A stretch of 64,000 nt of DNA from an uncultured Alphaproteobacteria bacterium (GCA_903822175.1 CAIJOB010000024.1:42876-106875), one strand, 5' to 3'; shown: positions 9,071-18,496, counted from the stretch's first letter. Notes: generated from the letters alone by a model not told the origin. Translations and numbers: made by a program.

Positions 9071-9655
9071 CGCGCCCTCGCCGCTGCGCCTCCCTGATTG
9101 CGGCACCGGTCCTGCGCCCAGCTGGCTAAGCGGGAGGGAGGCCTTCGCGGCCCACCGGAACCGGATCGCCTGCCGGGCGGCACCGAGACCTCGTTCCGAC
9201 ACTCCCACGATGCGCAGGAAGAGTGGGGCGACGCCGCAGCGCCTAGCGACCAGCGCCTCCGCCATTGGCACAAAGCCGGCCATGAAGATGCAGTCAAAGC
9301 CGTGGCAGTCGATCCGGCTATAGACGACACCGCCATTGACCCGCGCCGCGCTCATTCGCGCCAAGGGTTGCGCCACGAAGTCGTCCGTCGGATTCGTCTC
9401 GACCCTGGCGCCGAGGCGTTCGATGTCCGCCCGCTCCGGATGACGAGGCGTGCCGTCGGCGTTCACAACCACATAGATTCCACCGGGTTCGCTTACCGAC
9501 CCATAGACCGGCGGAAGCTCGAATGCGCCGTGATCCTTCAGAAGCCCCAAGCAGCGGGCACGCGCCTGAGCGTCGGGAATCTCGTCCGAAGCCGCCACAG
9601 GGGCGGCGGCTAGCAGGGCCGCCGCAGCAACAAGCACATGGAGCCGTCGTCGCAT
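9050..9655 (-). CDS. Secreted protein of unknown function
   Basis: 201 residues from the ATG at 9653-9655. A signal peptide (MRRRLHVLVAAAALLAAAP, cleavage near Ala-Ser) is followed by a mature domain with cysteines at RARCLGLL, IDCHGFDC and RRCGVAP, which could form disulfides in the periplasm. Phrases such as GIYVVVNADGTPRHP suggest a small beta-rich or TonB-C-like fold, but I do not recognise the family. It starts two bases after the stop of the membrane-fused hydrolase gene, so the two are almost certainly co-transcribed. The 3' end overlaps the glutathione transferase gene by 21 bases. Confidence 0.72.
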   Translation of the reverse strand: MRRRLHVLVAAAALLAAAPVAASDEIPDAQARARCLGLLKDHGAFELPPVYGSVSEPGGIYVVVNADGTPRHPERADIERLGARVETNPTDDFVAQPLARMSAARVNGGVVYSRIDCHGFDCIFMAGFVPMAEALVARRCGVAPLFLRIVGVSERGLGAARQAIRFRWAAKASLPLSQLGAGPVPQSGRRSGEGALGPFGG

Positions 9656-9657
9656 GC

Positions 9658-11391
9658 CTAGCGTGCCCTCGCGGCCCCCGGCGTCGGCAGCTTGAAGCCG
9701 GGATACCAGTGGGTCGCGGTGCCGGCGGTCACATACCAGCTGAGCAAGAGCGCGCAGATGAGCGCACCCGGCACGTAGCTGTTGGTGCGCCGGTAGGTGA
9801 TCGCCGCGATCGCCCCGATCACCGCCAGCAGCGGCACGAACTGGATCGCCACGATGGTGTTCAGGGGCTCGGTCGGCGTGAACAGGAAGCCGGTGCGGAA
9901 CAGGGTCGAATATTCGACGATCAGCAGCACGAGGAAGCCTAGGGCTGCGGCCAGCTTCCAGGCGCCGCTCTGGACGATGAAGCCCTCGCCCTTGACCGCC
10001 AGGTTCGCCGCCATGGCCCGCAGAGCGACCAGGAAATAGACGCCCCAGAGCAGGGCGTAGGGGATCGCCATCAGGGCGTGGCGGCCATCCAGCGGATGCA
10101 GGCCCAGCACCCAGAAGCGGTAGTCGACCTTGAACACCGCATCGACGATGACCAGCGACAGATAGCCCACCGCGATGGTCGCCGCCGCGATCCCCGCCGA
10201 TTTCAGCCAGTTGTGGGTGAAGACCGGCTTGCCGCCGCGCAGGACGAAGCTCAGCGCCAGCGAGATCAGCGCGTTGGCCAGCGCCCAGACGATCAGCTGG
10301 TTCTGGATCGACTGTGGGAAGAGCTGCATCGGGAAGAACAGCACGCCCACCTTCATCACCGGATAGAAGGTCAGCGCCGGGATGGCCGCGGTCAGCAGGG
10401 CCGCCAGCCACCACTTCCAGCCACGCCGCTCGGCGACGGGCTCCATGGGGTGATTCAGGCTCGCGAAGACCTTGGTGGTCAGCAGGACCTCGAAGGTTCC
10501 GATCAGCAGCAGCACGAAGCCGATGAAGCCGATCGCCGTGCCGATATCCTTCCAGAGCCAGATCTGGTCGCCCGGCGGCAGGGGATTGGCCTCGCCCACC
10601 AGGGTCTTTTCGAACCAGTCGACAGCCCCCCCGACGCCGGCGTGGCTGAAGTGTTCCCAGGGGTGGGTCACCGGCGGGTTTTCCAGGATCCGGGCGCTGC
10701 CGTCGGCGATGGTTCCGTAGATCTTGCCGACCAGGATCGGAGACGGCTGGCCGAACACCTTGGCGAGCTTCTTCGAGGTCGGGACCAGCGAGCCCTTGGG
10801 CACGCCCCACATCAAGGGCGCGAACTCGTCGAACTGGCCGTAGACGACGGCGAGGTTGCGATAGGTCGCCGGGCCCTTCACGCCCAGGAAGCTCGGCGTT
10901 GAGCCTTCGAAGACGATGGCCTTGTAGCCGTCCGGCTGAGCGCCCGCCGCCGTGGTGATCGGCACCCCGCCCATGGAGTGGCCTTCCAGCCCGATGTTGG
11001 TCTTGTCGACCATCGGCAGGCTCTGCAGGTAGGTCAGCGCCGCGGGGCCGCCCAGGTCGCGCACCTGGCCCACCGCGCCCTCGGAATAGCCGTGGCCGAC
11101 CATGTCCATGGCCAGGACCACAAAGCCGCGCCGGGCCAGCTCGATGGCGAACGGGCTCTGCATCTCGCGGGTGTTGATGTAGCCGTGGCTGACCAACACC
11201 GCCGGAGCGGGATGGGCCGCTGTTGCGCTGGCCGGGACGTAGAGCAGGCCGGCTTGCGTCAGACCCTTATCGCCCGCGAAACGCACCTCGCGCAGCGAGA
11301 CGTGACCCGCCGTCTCGATCTGATGCGCCAGGAGCGATCCGCCAAGGATCAGCACCAGGCCCAGGATAAAGAAGCCCCATTTGCGCAGCAT
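9658..11391 (-). CDS. Alpha/beta hydrolase fused to a polytopic membrane domain
   Basis: 577 residues. One N-terminal membrane anchor (6-22) is followed by an alpha/beta-hydrolase domain at about 30-265 with VLVSHGY (oxyanion loop) and the nucleophile elbow EGHSMGG (Ser139). From about 275 to the end the chain is hydrophobic, with roughly seven membrane segments, for example GTAIGFIGFVLLLIGTF and AAATIAVGYLSLVIVDAVF. The hydrolase domain therefore probably faces the periplasm or cytoplasm tethered to an integral domain of unknown role. The fusion is unusual but known in several bacterial hydrolase families. It is the first gene of a pair with the secreted protein at 9050-9655. Confidence 0.8.
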   Translation of the reverse strand: MLRKWGFFILGLVLILGGSLLAHQIETAGHVSLREVRFAGDKGLTQAGLLYVPASATAAHPAPAVLVSHGYINTREMQSPFAIELARRGFVVLAMDMVGHGYSEGAVGQVRDLGGPAALTYLQSLPMVDKTNIGLEGHSMGGVPITTAAGAQPDGYKAIVFEGSTPSFLGVKGPATYRNLAVVYGQFDEFAPLMWGVPKGSLVPTSKKLAKVFGQPSPILVGKIYGTIADGSARILENPPVTHPWEHFSHAGVGGAVDWFEKTLVGEANPLPPGDQIWLWKDIGTAIGFIGFVLLLIGTFEVLLTTKVFASLNHPMEPVAERRGWKWWLAALLTAAIPALTFYPVMKVGVLFFPMQLFPQSIQNQLIVWALANALISLALSFVLRGGKPVFTHNWLKSAGIAAATIAVGYLSLVIVDAVFKVDYRFWVLGLHPLDGRHALMAIPYALLWGVYFLVALRAMAANLAVKGEGFIVQSGAWKLAAALGFLVLLIVEYSTLFRTGFLFTPTEPLNTIVAIQFVPLLAVIGAIAAITYRRTNSYVPGALICALLLSWYVTAGTATHWYPGFKLPTPGAARAR

Positions 11392-11581
11392 GACGTCCCC
11401 CCAAGGACAGTGTTTTCTGTTCGTTGGGCGCGACGATGCGTCCGCTGGAGAGAAAGCTCAAGCGCAGGCGCCCGATTGCTGTGCAAAGGGGTCAAACGGT
11501 GGAAACGTCCCTTTCCGTCTCCGTTCCGCGACACAAACCTGCTAGGAGGCGGAAAAGAATGAGGGAGAATCCGGAAGGTCG

Positions 11582-13846
11582 ATGGCTCAGCCTGGGGTAG
11601 CCATACGCGGTCAGCGCAGTCTGCTTCGGCAGATCCGGGAAGCCCTGGCAGGCGGCGGCCCGGCGCAGTCGCGCCTGGACATGGTGGTGCGGATCATCGC
11701 GCGCTCCATGGTCGCCGAGGTGTGCTCGCTCTACATGCGCCGCTCGGCCGGCGACATGGAGCTGTTCGCCACCGAAGGCCTCGACCCCGCCGCCGTCCAC
11801 ATCACCCGGATGAAGCCGGGCGAAGGCCTGGTCGGCGAGATCATGAAGGCGGGCCGGCCGCTGAACCTGGCCGACGCGCCCGAGCACCCGGCCTTCTCCT
11901 ACCGCCCGGAAACCGGCGAAGACCCCTACCACGCCTTCTTGGGCGTGCCGCTGCTGCGCGGCGGGCGCGCCATCGGCGTGCTGGTCGTCCAGAACCGCAC
12001 GGCGCGCAACTACACCGACGACGAGGTCGAGGACCTGCAGATCGTCGCCATGGTGCTGGCCGAGATGGTCGCCGCGGGCGAGCTGGTCGGCGAGGCGGCG
12101 CTGAAGGGCGTCGAAATCACCCCGCACCGGCCGGAACGGCTGAAGGGCTCGCGGTTCGGCGACGGCCTGGCCTATGGCGTCGCGGTGCTGCACGAGGCGC
12201 CGGTCGCGCCCAGCCAACTGCTATCCGAGGACGTGGCGGCCGAGGAACGCCGCCTGGCCGCCGCCATCGCCAGCCTGCAGGCCCAGATCGACAAGATGCT
12301 GGAGGGCAACGCCGGCCTGGTCGACGCCTCCTTCGAGGTGCTCGACACCTACCGGATGTTCGCCCACTCTCAGAGCTGGCTGCGCAGCCTGCAGGACGCG
12401 GTGAGCAACGGCCTGACCGCCGAGGCCGCGGTGGAACGCGTGCGCTCCGAGCACCGCGCCCGCCTGGGCCAGGCCCGCGACCCCTATCTGCGTGAGCGCC
12501 TGCACGACCTCGAGGATCTCAACGACCGACTGCTGCGCCACCTGGCGGGCGACGGCCACGAGGCGCGCGAGCTGCCCGACAACGCCATCCTGATCGCCCG
12601 GAACCTCGGCCCCGCCGACCTCTTGGAATACGACCGCACCAAGCTGCGCGGCCTGCTGCTCGAGGAAGGCTCGGCGGCCAGCCACGCGGCGATCGTGGCC
12701 CGCGCGCTCGACATCCCCTGCGTCGGGCGCCTGCCCGGCCTGCGCGACGCGGTCTCCGAAGGCGACATGGTGATCGTCGACGCGGAAACCGGTGAAGCCT
12801 ACCTGCGCCCGCGCACCGACGTGGTGAAGGCGATCCAGGCGCGTATCGACGTGCGCCATCAGCGCCGCGCCGAGTTCGCCAAACTGCGCGACACGCCGGC
12901 CTTCACCCGCGACGGGGCGAAGATCACGCTGTTGATGAACGCCGGCCTCGACGTCGACCTCGACATCCTGGCCGAGACCGGGGCGGAGGGCATTGGCCTG
13001 TTCCGCACCGAGTTCCAGTTCATGGTCGCCGAGGAGATGCCGCGCTTCAACGCCCAGACCGCGCTCTATGGGCGGGTGATGGACGCGGCCGGCGACCAGC
13101 CGGTGACCTTCCGCACCCTCGACCTCGGCGGCGACAAGGTGCTGCCCTACATGGAGGCCGAGCGGGAGGACAATCCCGCGCTGGGCTGGCGGGCGATCCG
13201 CATGGGCCTGGACCGCCCGGCGCTGCTGCGCCTGCAACTGCGGGCCCTGATCGCCGCGGCGCGCGGGCGGGAGCTGCGGATTATGTTCCCGCTGATCGCC
13301 AACGTCGACGAGTTCCGCGCCGCCCGCGCCTGGGTGGATGTGGAGATCGCCTGGGCGCAACGCCGGGGCCGCGCCGCGCCCTCGCGCCTGCACGTGGGCG
13401 CGATGATCGAGGCGCCGTCGGTGGTCTGGCACCTGGACGCCCTGTTGCCGCTCACCGACTTCGTCAGCGTCGGCACCAACGACCTGATGCAATATCTGTT
13501 CGCCGCCGACCGGGGGAACCCGCGGATGGCCGAACGCTACGACCCGCTGTCGCCGCCGGCGCTTAGGGCCCTGGAACAGATCCAGCGCGCCTGCGCCGAG
13601 ACCGGCACGCCGGTCAGCGTCTGTGGCGAGATGGCCGGCCGGCCGCTGGAGGCCTTCGCCCTGGTGGCGCTGGGCTTCGAGCGGCTGTCCATGCCGCCGG
13701 CCGGGGTCGGTCCGGTGAAGCAGATGGTGCTCTCCTGCGACCGCGAGGCGGCCCGGCGCGGCGTCGCGGCGCTGTTGAAAAGCAGCGCGGGCTCGGTGCG
13801 CAACGAGATCGAGACCCTGGCCCGCAAGATCTCCGCGGCGGTCTAG
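11582..13846 (+). CDS. ptsP: Phosphoenolpyruvate-protein phosphotransferase PtsP (EI-Ntr)
   Basis: 754 residues. EI-Ntr takes phosphate from phosphoenolpyruvate and passes it to NPr in the nitrogen-related PTS, a regulatory chain that in Caulobacter influences (p)ppGpp levels. An N-terminal GAF domain (about 15-165) is the glutamine-sensing part known from this family. The enzyme I core follows: the phospho-histidine is His368 in GSAASHAAIVAR, and the PEP-binding barrel ends with SVCGEMAGRP (Cys681) and the substrate loop GIGLFRTEFQFM. Length and order match PtsP, not the sugar enzyme I, which lacks GAF. It stands 16 bases before the RodZ-like gene, so both may be co-transcribed. Confidence 0.96.
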   Translation: MAQPGVAIRGQRSLLRQIREALAGGGPAQSRLDMVVRIIARSMVAEVCSLYMRRSAGDMELFATEGLDPAAVHITRMKPGEGLVGEIMKAGRPLNLADAPEHPAFSYRPETGEDPYHAFLGVPLLRGGRAIGVLVVQNRTARNYTDDEVEDLQIVAMVLAEMVAAGELVGEAALKGVEITPHRPERLKGSRFGDGLAYGVAVLHEAPVAPSQLLSEDVAAEERRLAAAIASLQAQIDKMLEGNAGLVDASFEVLDTYRMFAHSQSWLRSLQDAVSNGLTAEAAVERVRSEHRARLGQARDPYLRERLHDLEDLNDRLLRHLAGDGHEARELPDNAILIARNLGPADLLEYDRTKLRGLLLEEGSAASHAAIVARALDIPCVGRLPGLRDAVSEGDMVIVDAETGEAYLRPRTDVVKAIQARIDVRHQRRAEFAKLRDTPAFTRDGAKITLLMNAGLDVDLDILAETGAEGIGLFRTEFQFMVAEEMPRFNAQTALYGRVMDAAGDQPVTFRTLDLGGDKVLPYMEAEREDNPALGWRAIRMGLDRPALLRLQLRALIAAARGRELRIMFPLIANVDEFRAARAWVDVEIAWAQRRGRAAPSRLHVGAMIEAPSVVWHLDALLPLTDFVSVGTNDLMQYLFAADRGNPRMAERYDPLSPPALRALEQIQRACAETGTPVSVCGEMAGRPLEAFALVALGFERLSMPPAGVGPVKQMVLSCDREAARRGVAALLKSSAGSVRNEIETLARKISAAV

Positions 13847-13862
13847 GCAAGGTCACGCGGTC

Positions 13863-14801
13863 TTGGCTCTCGACAACACTCCGCCCGACCTGCACTTCGG
13901 CAGCGACATCGGCCAGGCGCTAAAGGCCGTCCGCGAGTACCGCAAGCTGTCAGTCGAGGAGGTCGCCGACCTCACCCGGGTCCGCCGCGCCTACCTCGCC
14001 GACATCGAGATCATGCGGCTGGACCGCCTGCCCTCGCGTCCCTTCACCATCGGCTACATCCGCGCCTACGCCGAGGCCATGGGGCTGGACGGCGAGGCCG
14101 CGGTGGAGCGCTTCAAGGCCGAGGAGCCGAACCTCGACGAGCCGCTGCGCGCCCCGGTCGGCGTGGTGCAGGCTGGCGATCCGCGTGTGGCGGCCGTCGT
14201 CGTCGGCATCGTCATCATCCTGACAGCCATCGTGCTGTGGAACGTCGCCCAGCGGGCGATGCTGGCCAACGCCCCGCCGCCGCCGACCGCCTCGGCGCGC
14301 TCGACGGCCAATGCGCTGGCCGCCCAGAAAGCCACCCCGGTCGAGCTCGGCGCGCCCCTGCCGGCGCCGGTGGAATCCACCGTGCCGCCGCCCTACGAGA
14401 CGCCGGGCATGCCCATCCTCAATTCGGACGGGACCTGGACCAAGCCGACCAGCGTCGCCAAGCCCGGCGTGGCGACCGACACGATGCCCGTCGATCCCAA
14501 GACCCTGTCGCCGGTGTTCGTGGCCCAGGGCAAGATTTATGGCGCGGTCGCTCCGCAGCCCTCGACGGTCACCCTGCAGGCGCTGAAATCGGCCTCGCTG
14601 ATCGTGCGCGGCCAGGACGGCCAGATCTACTTCGCCCGCCAGTTCGGTCCGGGCGAGGCGTACCGCGTCCCGCAACTGGCCGGCCTGACCGCCACCGTCT
14701 CGGCGCCGGCCAGCTTCCAGGTGTTCGTCGCAGGCCAGTCCAAGGGCGTCTTGCCCGCCGCCCAGGTCTCGCTCGGCAAGCTCGCGGAGCCGCAGGGGTA
14801 G
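13863..14801 (+). CDS. rodZ: RodZ-like helix-turn-helix membrane protein
   Basis: 312 residues, starting at a TTG (13863). The cytoplasmic N-terminus is a HTH_25-type domain (about 15-75) with LKAVREYRKLSVEEVADLT. A single membrane segment lies at 109-129, then a proline-rich linker, and a periplasmic domain resembling DUF4115 (about 205-310). RodZ links MreB to the elongation machinery and sets cell width; the domain order fits. The next gene is ispG, and rodZ-ispG adjacency also occurs in Escherichia coli, which supports the name. The assignment rests on architecture and context. A palindromic repeat separates it from ispG. Confidence 0.82.
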   Translation: MALDNTPPDLHFGSDIGQALKAVREYRKLSVEEVADLTRVRRAYLADIEIMRLDRLPSRPFTIGYIRAYAEAMGLDGEAAVERFKAEEPNLDEPLRAPVGVVQAGDPRVAAVVVGIVIILTAIVLWNVAQRAMLANAPPPPTASARSTANALAAQKATPVELGAPLPAPVESTVPPPYETPGMPILNSDGTWTKPTSVAKPGVATDTMPVDPKTLSPVFVAQGKIYGAVAPQPSTVTLQALKSASLIVRGQDGQIYFARQFGPGEAYRVPQLAGLTATVSAPASFQVFVAGQSKGVLPAAQVSLGKLAEPQG

Positions 14802-14808
14802 ATAGATG

Positions 14809-14950
14809 CTCCCCTTAGGGGGAGCTGTCCGCGAAGACGGACTGAGGGGGTTGCAGCCCACTCCGCTAACCGCTCTGCGTGAAACCCCCTCCGTCTCGGC
14901 GCTTCGCACCGAGCCACCTCCCCCTCAATCGCGCTGCGCGCTGGGGGAGG
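14809..14950. repeat. Palindromic intergenic repeat (Caulobacter-type), between rodZ and ispG
   Basis: The gap holds nested palindromes: CTCCCCTTAGGGGGAG (14809-14824), a GTCCG...CGGAC dyad around 14827-14843, an AACCCCCT/AGGGGGTT pair linking the two halves, a GCTCGGTGCG-type dyad near 14895-14913, and a terminal CCTCCCCCT...AGGGGGAGG-like arm ending at 14950. The mix of C-rich ends and GCG-loop hairpins is typical of the dispersed intergenic palindromes described for Caulobacter and relatives. It may act as a transcription or mRNA-decay signal between the genes; this is inference. Confidence 0.75.
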
Positions 14951-15004
14951 ATCTTGATATGCAGCCTTGGGTTCGGAGCCTGAAGCGCCTATTTTCGCAG
15001 GACC

Positions 15005-16153
15005 ATGAGCGCCAAAGACCACGTCCAGGACCACACCGCCCTGCGCCCCTGGCGCGCGATCCAGCGGCGCAAGAGCCGCCAGATCATGGTGGGCAACGTG
15101 CCGGTTGGCGGCGATGCGCCGATCACCGTCCAGTCGATGACCAACACCCTGACCTCCGACGCTCAGGCGACCATCAACCAGGTCCGCCAGCTTGAGGAGG
15201 CCGGCGCCGATATCGTCCGGGTGTCGTGCCCCGACGAGGACTCGACGCGGGCGTTCAGGGACATCGTCAAGGCGTCCAAGGTCCCGCTCGTGGCCGACAT
15301 CCACTTTCACTACAAGCGCGGCATCGAGGCGGCGGAAGCCGGCGCGGCCTGCCTGCGGATCAATCCCGGCAACATCGGCAGCCCCGACCGGGTGCGCGAC
15401 GTGATCCAGGCGGCCCGCGACCACGGTTGCTCCATGCGGATCGGGGTCAACGCCGGCTCGCTGGAACGCGACCTCTTGGAAAAGTACGGCGAGCCCTGCC
15501 CCGACGCGATGCTGGAAAGCGCGCTGCGCCACGCCCGCATTCTGCAGGACCACGACTTTCACGAGTTCAAGATCAGCGTGAAGGCGTCGGACGTCTTCAT
15601 GACCGTCGCCGCCTATAACCTGCTGGCCGAGGCCATCGACTGCCCGCTGCACCTGGGGATCACCGAGGCCGGGGCGCTGCGGACCGGGACGGTGAAGTCC
15701 TCGATCGGCATGGGCAACCTGCTGTGGGCCGGGATCGGCGACACGATCCGCGTGAGCCTCGCCGCCGACCCGGTGGAGGAGATCAAGGTCGGCTTTGACC
15801 TCCTGAAATCCCTCGGCCTGCGTCATCGCGGCGTCAATATCATCGCCTGCCCGTCCTGCGCACGGCAGGGGTTCAATGTGATCAAGACCGTGGAAGCGCT
15901 GGAAGCACGCCTCGCCCACATCGCCCAGCCCATGAGCCTGTCGATCATCGGCTGCGTGGTGAACGGCCCTGGCGAGGCCCTGATGACCGACCTCGGCTTC
16001 ACCGGCGGCGGCAAGGGCTCGGGCATGGTCTATGTGGCCGGCCGCCCGGACCACAAGATGGACAACGACCAGATGGTCGACCACATCGTCGGTCTGGTCG
16101 AAGCCCGCGCGGCCGAGATGAAGGCCGCCGAGGTCCCGCAAGCCGCGGAATAG
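15005..16153 (+). CDS. ispG: 4-hydroxy-3-methylbut-2-en-1-yl diphosphate synthase (flavodoxin)
   Basis: 382 residues. IspG reduces MEcPP to HMBPP in the non-mevalonate isoprenoid pathway using a [4Fe-4S] cluster. The cluster ligands are visible: Cys282 and Cys285 ([11 protein letters not shown]), Cys317 ([10 protein letters not shown]) and Glu324. The TIM-barrel N-terminal part carries [12 protein letters not shown] and [13 protein letters not shown]. The length is that of the bacterial two-domain form. The product feeds undecaprenyl phosphate and ubiquinone side chains, so it complements ubiG in this window. It follows the RodZ-like gene after a palindromic repeat. Confidence 0.97.
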   Translation: MSAKDHVQDHTALRPWRAIQRRKSRQIMVGNVPVGGDAPITVQSMTNTLTSDAQATINQVRQLEEAGADIVRVSCPDEDSTRAFRDIVKASKVPLVADIHFHYKRGIEAAEAGAACLRINPGNIGSPDRVRDVIQAARDHGCSMRIGVNAGSLERDLLEKYGEPCPDAMLESALRHARILQDHDFHEFKISVKASDVFMTVAAYNLLAEAIDCPLHLGITEAGALRTGTVKSSIGMGNLLWAGIGDTIRVSLAADPVEEIKVGFDLLKSLGLRHRGVNIIACPSCARQGFNVIKTVEALEARLAHIAQPMSLSIIGCVVNGPGEALMTDLGFTGGGKGSGMVYVAGRPDHKMDNDQMVDHIVGLVEARAAEMKAAEVPQAAE

Positions 16154-16165
16154 CGGCCTCTAGGA

Positions 16166-16537
16166 ATGACCGCGCCGCGCACGTTCCTCGAAATCCGAGC
16201 GAGCTATCCCGACGATTGGGAGGTTCTCATCCTGGCGGATGTGCACTCCGTCTGCGGCGACGGCGACACCCTGCTTCACCGGGTTGCCTTCAAGGGCGCC
16301 CGCCAGGACGTGCGCGATCTGCTGGCTCTGGGCGCCGACGTCAATGCGGCGGGCGACATGGGCCACACCGCACTCCACTACGCGGCCATGAACGGCCATC
16401 TGCTGGTGGCGCTGGCGCTGCTGGACAGCGGGGCCACACTTCATACCAAGAACGACTTCGGGCAGACGCCCGCCGACTGCGCGGGCCTGGGAAAGCATTT
16501 TCAGCTCGAAGCGGTGTTGCGGCGCTCAAAGACCTGA
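16166..16537 (+). CDS. Small ankyrin-repeat protein
   Basis: 123 residues, starting 12 bases after ispG. Two complete ankyrin repeats are visible: GDTLLHRVAFKGARQDVRDL and GHTALHYAAMNGHLLVALALL, each ending in the turn GADVNA or GATLHT, with a third partial repeat (FGQTPADCAGL). No signal peptide or membrane segment is present, so it should be a cytoplasmic binding module. The partner is unknown; the tight spacing suggests translation from the ispG transcript. A hairpin that may be a terminator follows at 16582. Confidence 0.82.
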   Translation: MTAPRTFLEIRASYPDDWEVLILADVHSVCGDGDTLLHRVAFKGARQDVRDLLALGADVNAAGDMGHTALHYAAMNGHLLVALALLDSGATLHTKNDFGQTPADCAGLGKHFQLEAVLRRSKT

Positions 16538-16581
16538 AGCCCGCGCCGCCAAAGGCCGCCGCCGCCCGCTTTAAGCAGCGC

Positions 16582-16610
16582 CCCTCCCCTGAACGGGAGG
16601 GATGATTTTC
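16582..16610 (+). terminator. Probable intrinsic terminator after the ankyrin gene
   Basis: CCCTCCC (16582-16588) and GGGAGGG (16595-16601) form a 7-pair GC stem with a 6-base loop, followed by ATGATTTTC. The T run is short, so termination may be partial. Confidence 0.5.
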
Positions 16611-16690
16611 ATAAAAATGACGCCCGCGTCACTCTTGCGCAGCTCTCGCATCCGCGCTTAGGTGCCGCCACCTTTTTTGGGAGCGAGACC

Positions 16691-16987
16691 ATGGCCGCAG
16701 CAGACGGAAACTGGAAGATCACCATCAACACGCCGATGGGCGCCCAAGTGGTGACGGCTTCGATCACCACCAACGGCGACACCTTCACCGGCAAGACCGT
16801 CAGCCAGATGGGCGATGGCGACGTCTCCGGCAAGGTCGACGGCGACACCCTGACCTGGAGCACCAACATCACCTCGCCGATGCCGATGACGCTGGAGTTC
16901 TCGGCCACCGTGGCCGGCGACGCCATGACCGGCAACGTCAAGCTCGGCGCCTTTGGCAATGCGCCGCTGAACGGCGTCCGCGCCTAA
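16691..16987 (+). CDS. Small conserved protein, beta-strand rich
   Basis: 98 residues with GGGAGCGAGACC before the ATG. The sequence alternates polar and hydrophobic residues with frequent Thr, Gly and Asn (NGDTFTGKTVSQMGDGDVSG, TVAGDAMTGNVKLG), as expected for a small beta barrel; the motif GDTFTG...GDTLTW...GDAMTG is repeated about every 25 to 35 residues. There is no signal peptide or catalytic motif. I recognise it only as a conserved protein of this bacterial group. It is a monocistronic unit closed by the strong terminator at 17021-17052. Confidence 0.78.
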   Translation: MAAADGNWKITINTPMGAQVVTASITTNGDTFTGKTVSQMGDGDVSGKVDGDTLTWSTNITSPMPMTLEFSATVAGDAMTGNVKLGAFGNAPLNGVRA

Positions 16988-17020
16988 GCTATTCCCCGCT
17001 TTCGGGCGTGAACTCATAAG

Positions 17021-17052
17021 GGCCTCCCCCAGCGATGGGCGGAGGCCTTTTT
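17021..17052 (+). terminator. Rho-independent terminator
   Basis: GGCCTCC (17021-17027) pairs with GGAGGCC (17041-17047), with extra inner CCC/GGG pairs, and is followed by TTTTT (17048-17052). It lies 34 bases after the stop of the 98-residue protein and directly beyond the end of the converging small membrane protein gene. Confidence 0.9.
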
Positions 17053-17053
17053 G

Positions 17054-17221
17054 CTAGTGGGAGGCGGCGAGCGCCGAGGACGCGCTCGACACCGCGTCGG
17101 TGCTCAGCGGCTCGCTGCGCCGGGCATGGAGCAGCAGGAGCACGGTGAAGCCCACCAGCACCGCGGCGATCAGGCCGATCAGCACGGCCTTCCCGCTCAG
17201 TCCTGTCCGTTCGTCGTCCAT
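17054..17221 (-). CDS. Small single-pass membrane protein
   Basis: 55 residues from the ATG at 17219-17221, preceded by CTGGAGACTACG, a good ribosome binding site. The chain has a short polar start (MDDERTGLSG), one membrane helix at about 11-32 (KAVLIGLIAAVLVGFTVLLLL), then HARRSEP and a Ser/Ala-rich tail. Length, charge pattern and ribosome site make it a credible small gene despite its size. It is divergent from prfA. No family is recognised; a tail or regulator of a membrane complex is possible, but nothing in the sequence shows it. Confidence 0.6.
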   Translation of the reverse strand: MDDERTGLSGKAVLIGLIAAVLVGFTVLLLLHARRSEPLSTDAVSSASSALAASH

Positions 17222-17356
17222 CGTAGTCTCCAGGCGCCCGCGGCGTCTTAACGGGCGCCCGGCAGCGATGTTCCGGCCGTTTGGCAAGCGCGCTGTTTGG
17301 CAAGCGGATTGGGGAAGGCTAGAGGAAGCTCCCGTTCCCCAGGCGTTTGACTCCCC

Positions 17357-18433
17357 GTGCGACTTCCCCAGGCCAGACTCGATCAGGTGCTCGACCGCTT
17401 CCGCGAGATCGAGGCGCGGATGGGTGCGGCCACCGATGGCCAGGAGATCGTGCGCCTGGGCAAGGAGCACGCCGAGCTGAAACCGGTGGTCGAGGCCGTC
17501 GAGGCGGTGCAGCGCGCCCGCGCCGAGGCGCCCGACCTTGAAGCCATGGCCGATGGCGACGACTCCGAGATGGCGGCCATGGCCCGCGACGAGCTGGACG
17601 CCCTGAAGGCGCGGCTGCCGCTGCTGGAGCACGAGGTCGCGCTCCTGCTGGCGCCCAAGGACAAGGACGAGAACGCGTCCGCCATTCTTGAAGTGCGGGC
17701 CGGCACCGGGGGTGACGAGGCGGCGCTGTTCGCCGGCGACCTCTTCCGCATGTACCAGCGCTACGCCGCCGAGCGCGGCTGGCGGGTGGAGATCGACAGC
17801 CTCTCGGAGGGCGACGCCGGCGGCTACAAGGAAATCATCGCCGCGGTCACCGGCGACGGGGTGTTCGGCCGCCTCAAGTTCGAGAGCGGCGTCCACCGGG
17901 TGCAGCGCGTCCCGGCCACCGAGGCGCAAGGCCGTATCCATACCTCGGCCGCCACCGTCGCCGTCCTGCCCGAGCCGGAGGACGTGGAGATCGACATCAA
18001 GACCGAGGATATCCGCATCGACACCTACCGGTCGAGCGGGGCCGGCGGCCAGCACGTCAACAAGACCGACTCCGCCGTGCGCATCACCCACCTGCCCAGC
18101 GGCATCGTGGTGACCTCATCGGAGAAGTCGCAGCACCAGAACCGGGCGCGGGCCATGAAGGCGCTGAAGGTCAAGCTCTACGACCAGCAGCGCGAGGCGC
18201 TGGACACCGCGCGGTCCGACGCCCGCAAGAGCCAGGTGGGCTCCGGCGACCGGTCGGAACGCATCCGCACCTACAATTTCCCGCAAGGCCGGGTGACCGA
18301 CCACCGCATCAACCTGACCCTCTACAACCTGCCCAAAATCATGGAGGGCGAGGCGCTGGACGACGTCATCAGCCCGCTGATCGCCGAGGACCAGGCGGCG
18401 CGGCTGTCGGCGCTGGAAGACGAGTTTGGCTGA
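17357..18433 (+). CDS. prfA: Peptide chain release factor 1
   Basis: 358 residues from a GTG at 17357. RF1 reads UAA and UAG and triggers hydrolysis of the finished peptide. The GGQ motif is at 230-232 ([17 protein letters not shown]) and the codon-recognition tripeptide PAT at 186-188 marks RF1, since RF2 has SPF. The N-terminal helical domain and the C-terminal [19 protein letters not shown] region complete the family picture. The Gln of GGQ is the methylation target of PrmC, whose gene lies 7 kb downstream, separated by unrelated genes, although the two are often adjacent in this class. Confidence 0.97.
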   Translation: MRLPQARLDQVLDRFREIEARMGAATDGQEIVRLGKEHAELKPVVEAVEAVQRARAEAPDLEAMADGDDSEMAAMARDELDALKARLPLLEHEVALLLAPKDKDENASAILEVRAGTGGDEAALFAGDLFRMYQRYAAERGWRVEIDSLSEGDAGGYKEIIAAVTGDGVFGRLKFESGVHRVQRVPATEAQGRIHTSAATVAVLPEPEDVEIDIKTEDIRIDTYRSSGAGGQHVNKTDSAVRITHLPSGIVVTSSEKSQHQNRARAMKALKVKLYDQQREALDTARSDARKSQVGSGDRSERIRTYNFPQGRVTDHRINLTLYNLPKIMEGEALDDVISPLIAEDQAARLSALEDEFG

Positions 18434-18496
18434 GGCCTGTATTCATGGCGTTGGCCGCGACGGTCGAAGCGGTCTTTTTGCCAGGGTAGTCACGCG

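Noticed and set aside
9050..10810. A 586-codon frame running through the secreted protein gene into the membrane-fused hydrolase gene
   Set aside because: Upstream of 9655 it is out of frame with the hydrolase and rich in Arg and Gly; the real gene starts at the ATG at 9655 with a signal peptide.
12221..13492. Open frame of over 420 codons antisense to ptsP
   Set aside because: The plus-strand frame has all PtsP motifs; the antisense product has shadow composition rich in Val, Gly, Gln and His and no motif.
14627..16141. Very long open frame antisense to ispG and rodZ
   Set aside because: It runs opposite to two well-matched genes, has His/Gly/Val-rich composition typical of antisense shadows in GC-rich DNA, and resembles no protein family.
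17054..18091. Long antisense frame over prfA extending from the small membrane protein
   Set aside because: Only the last 55 codons (from 17221) have a ribosome site and a membrane helix; the remainder is a shadow of prfA.
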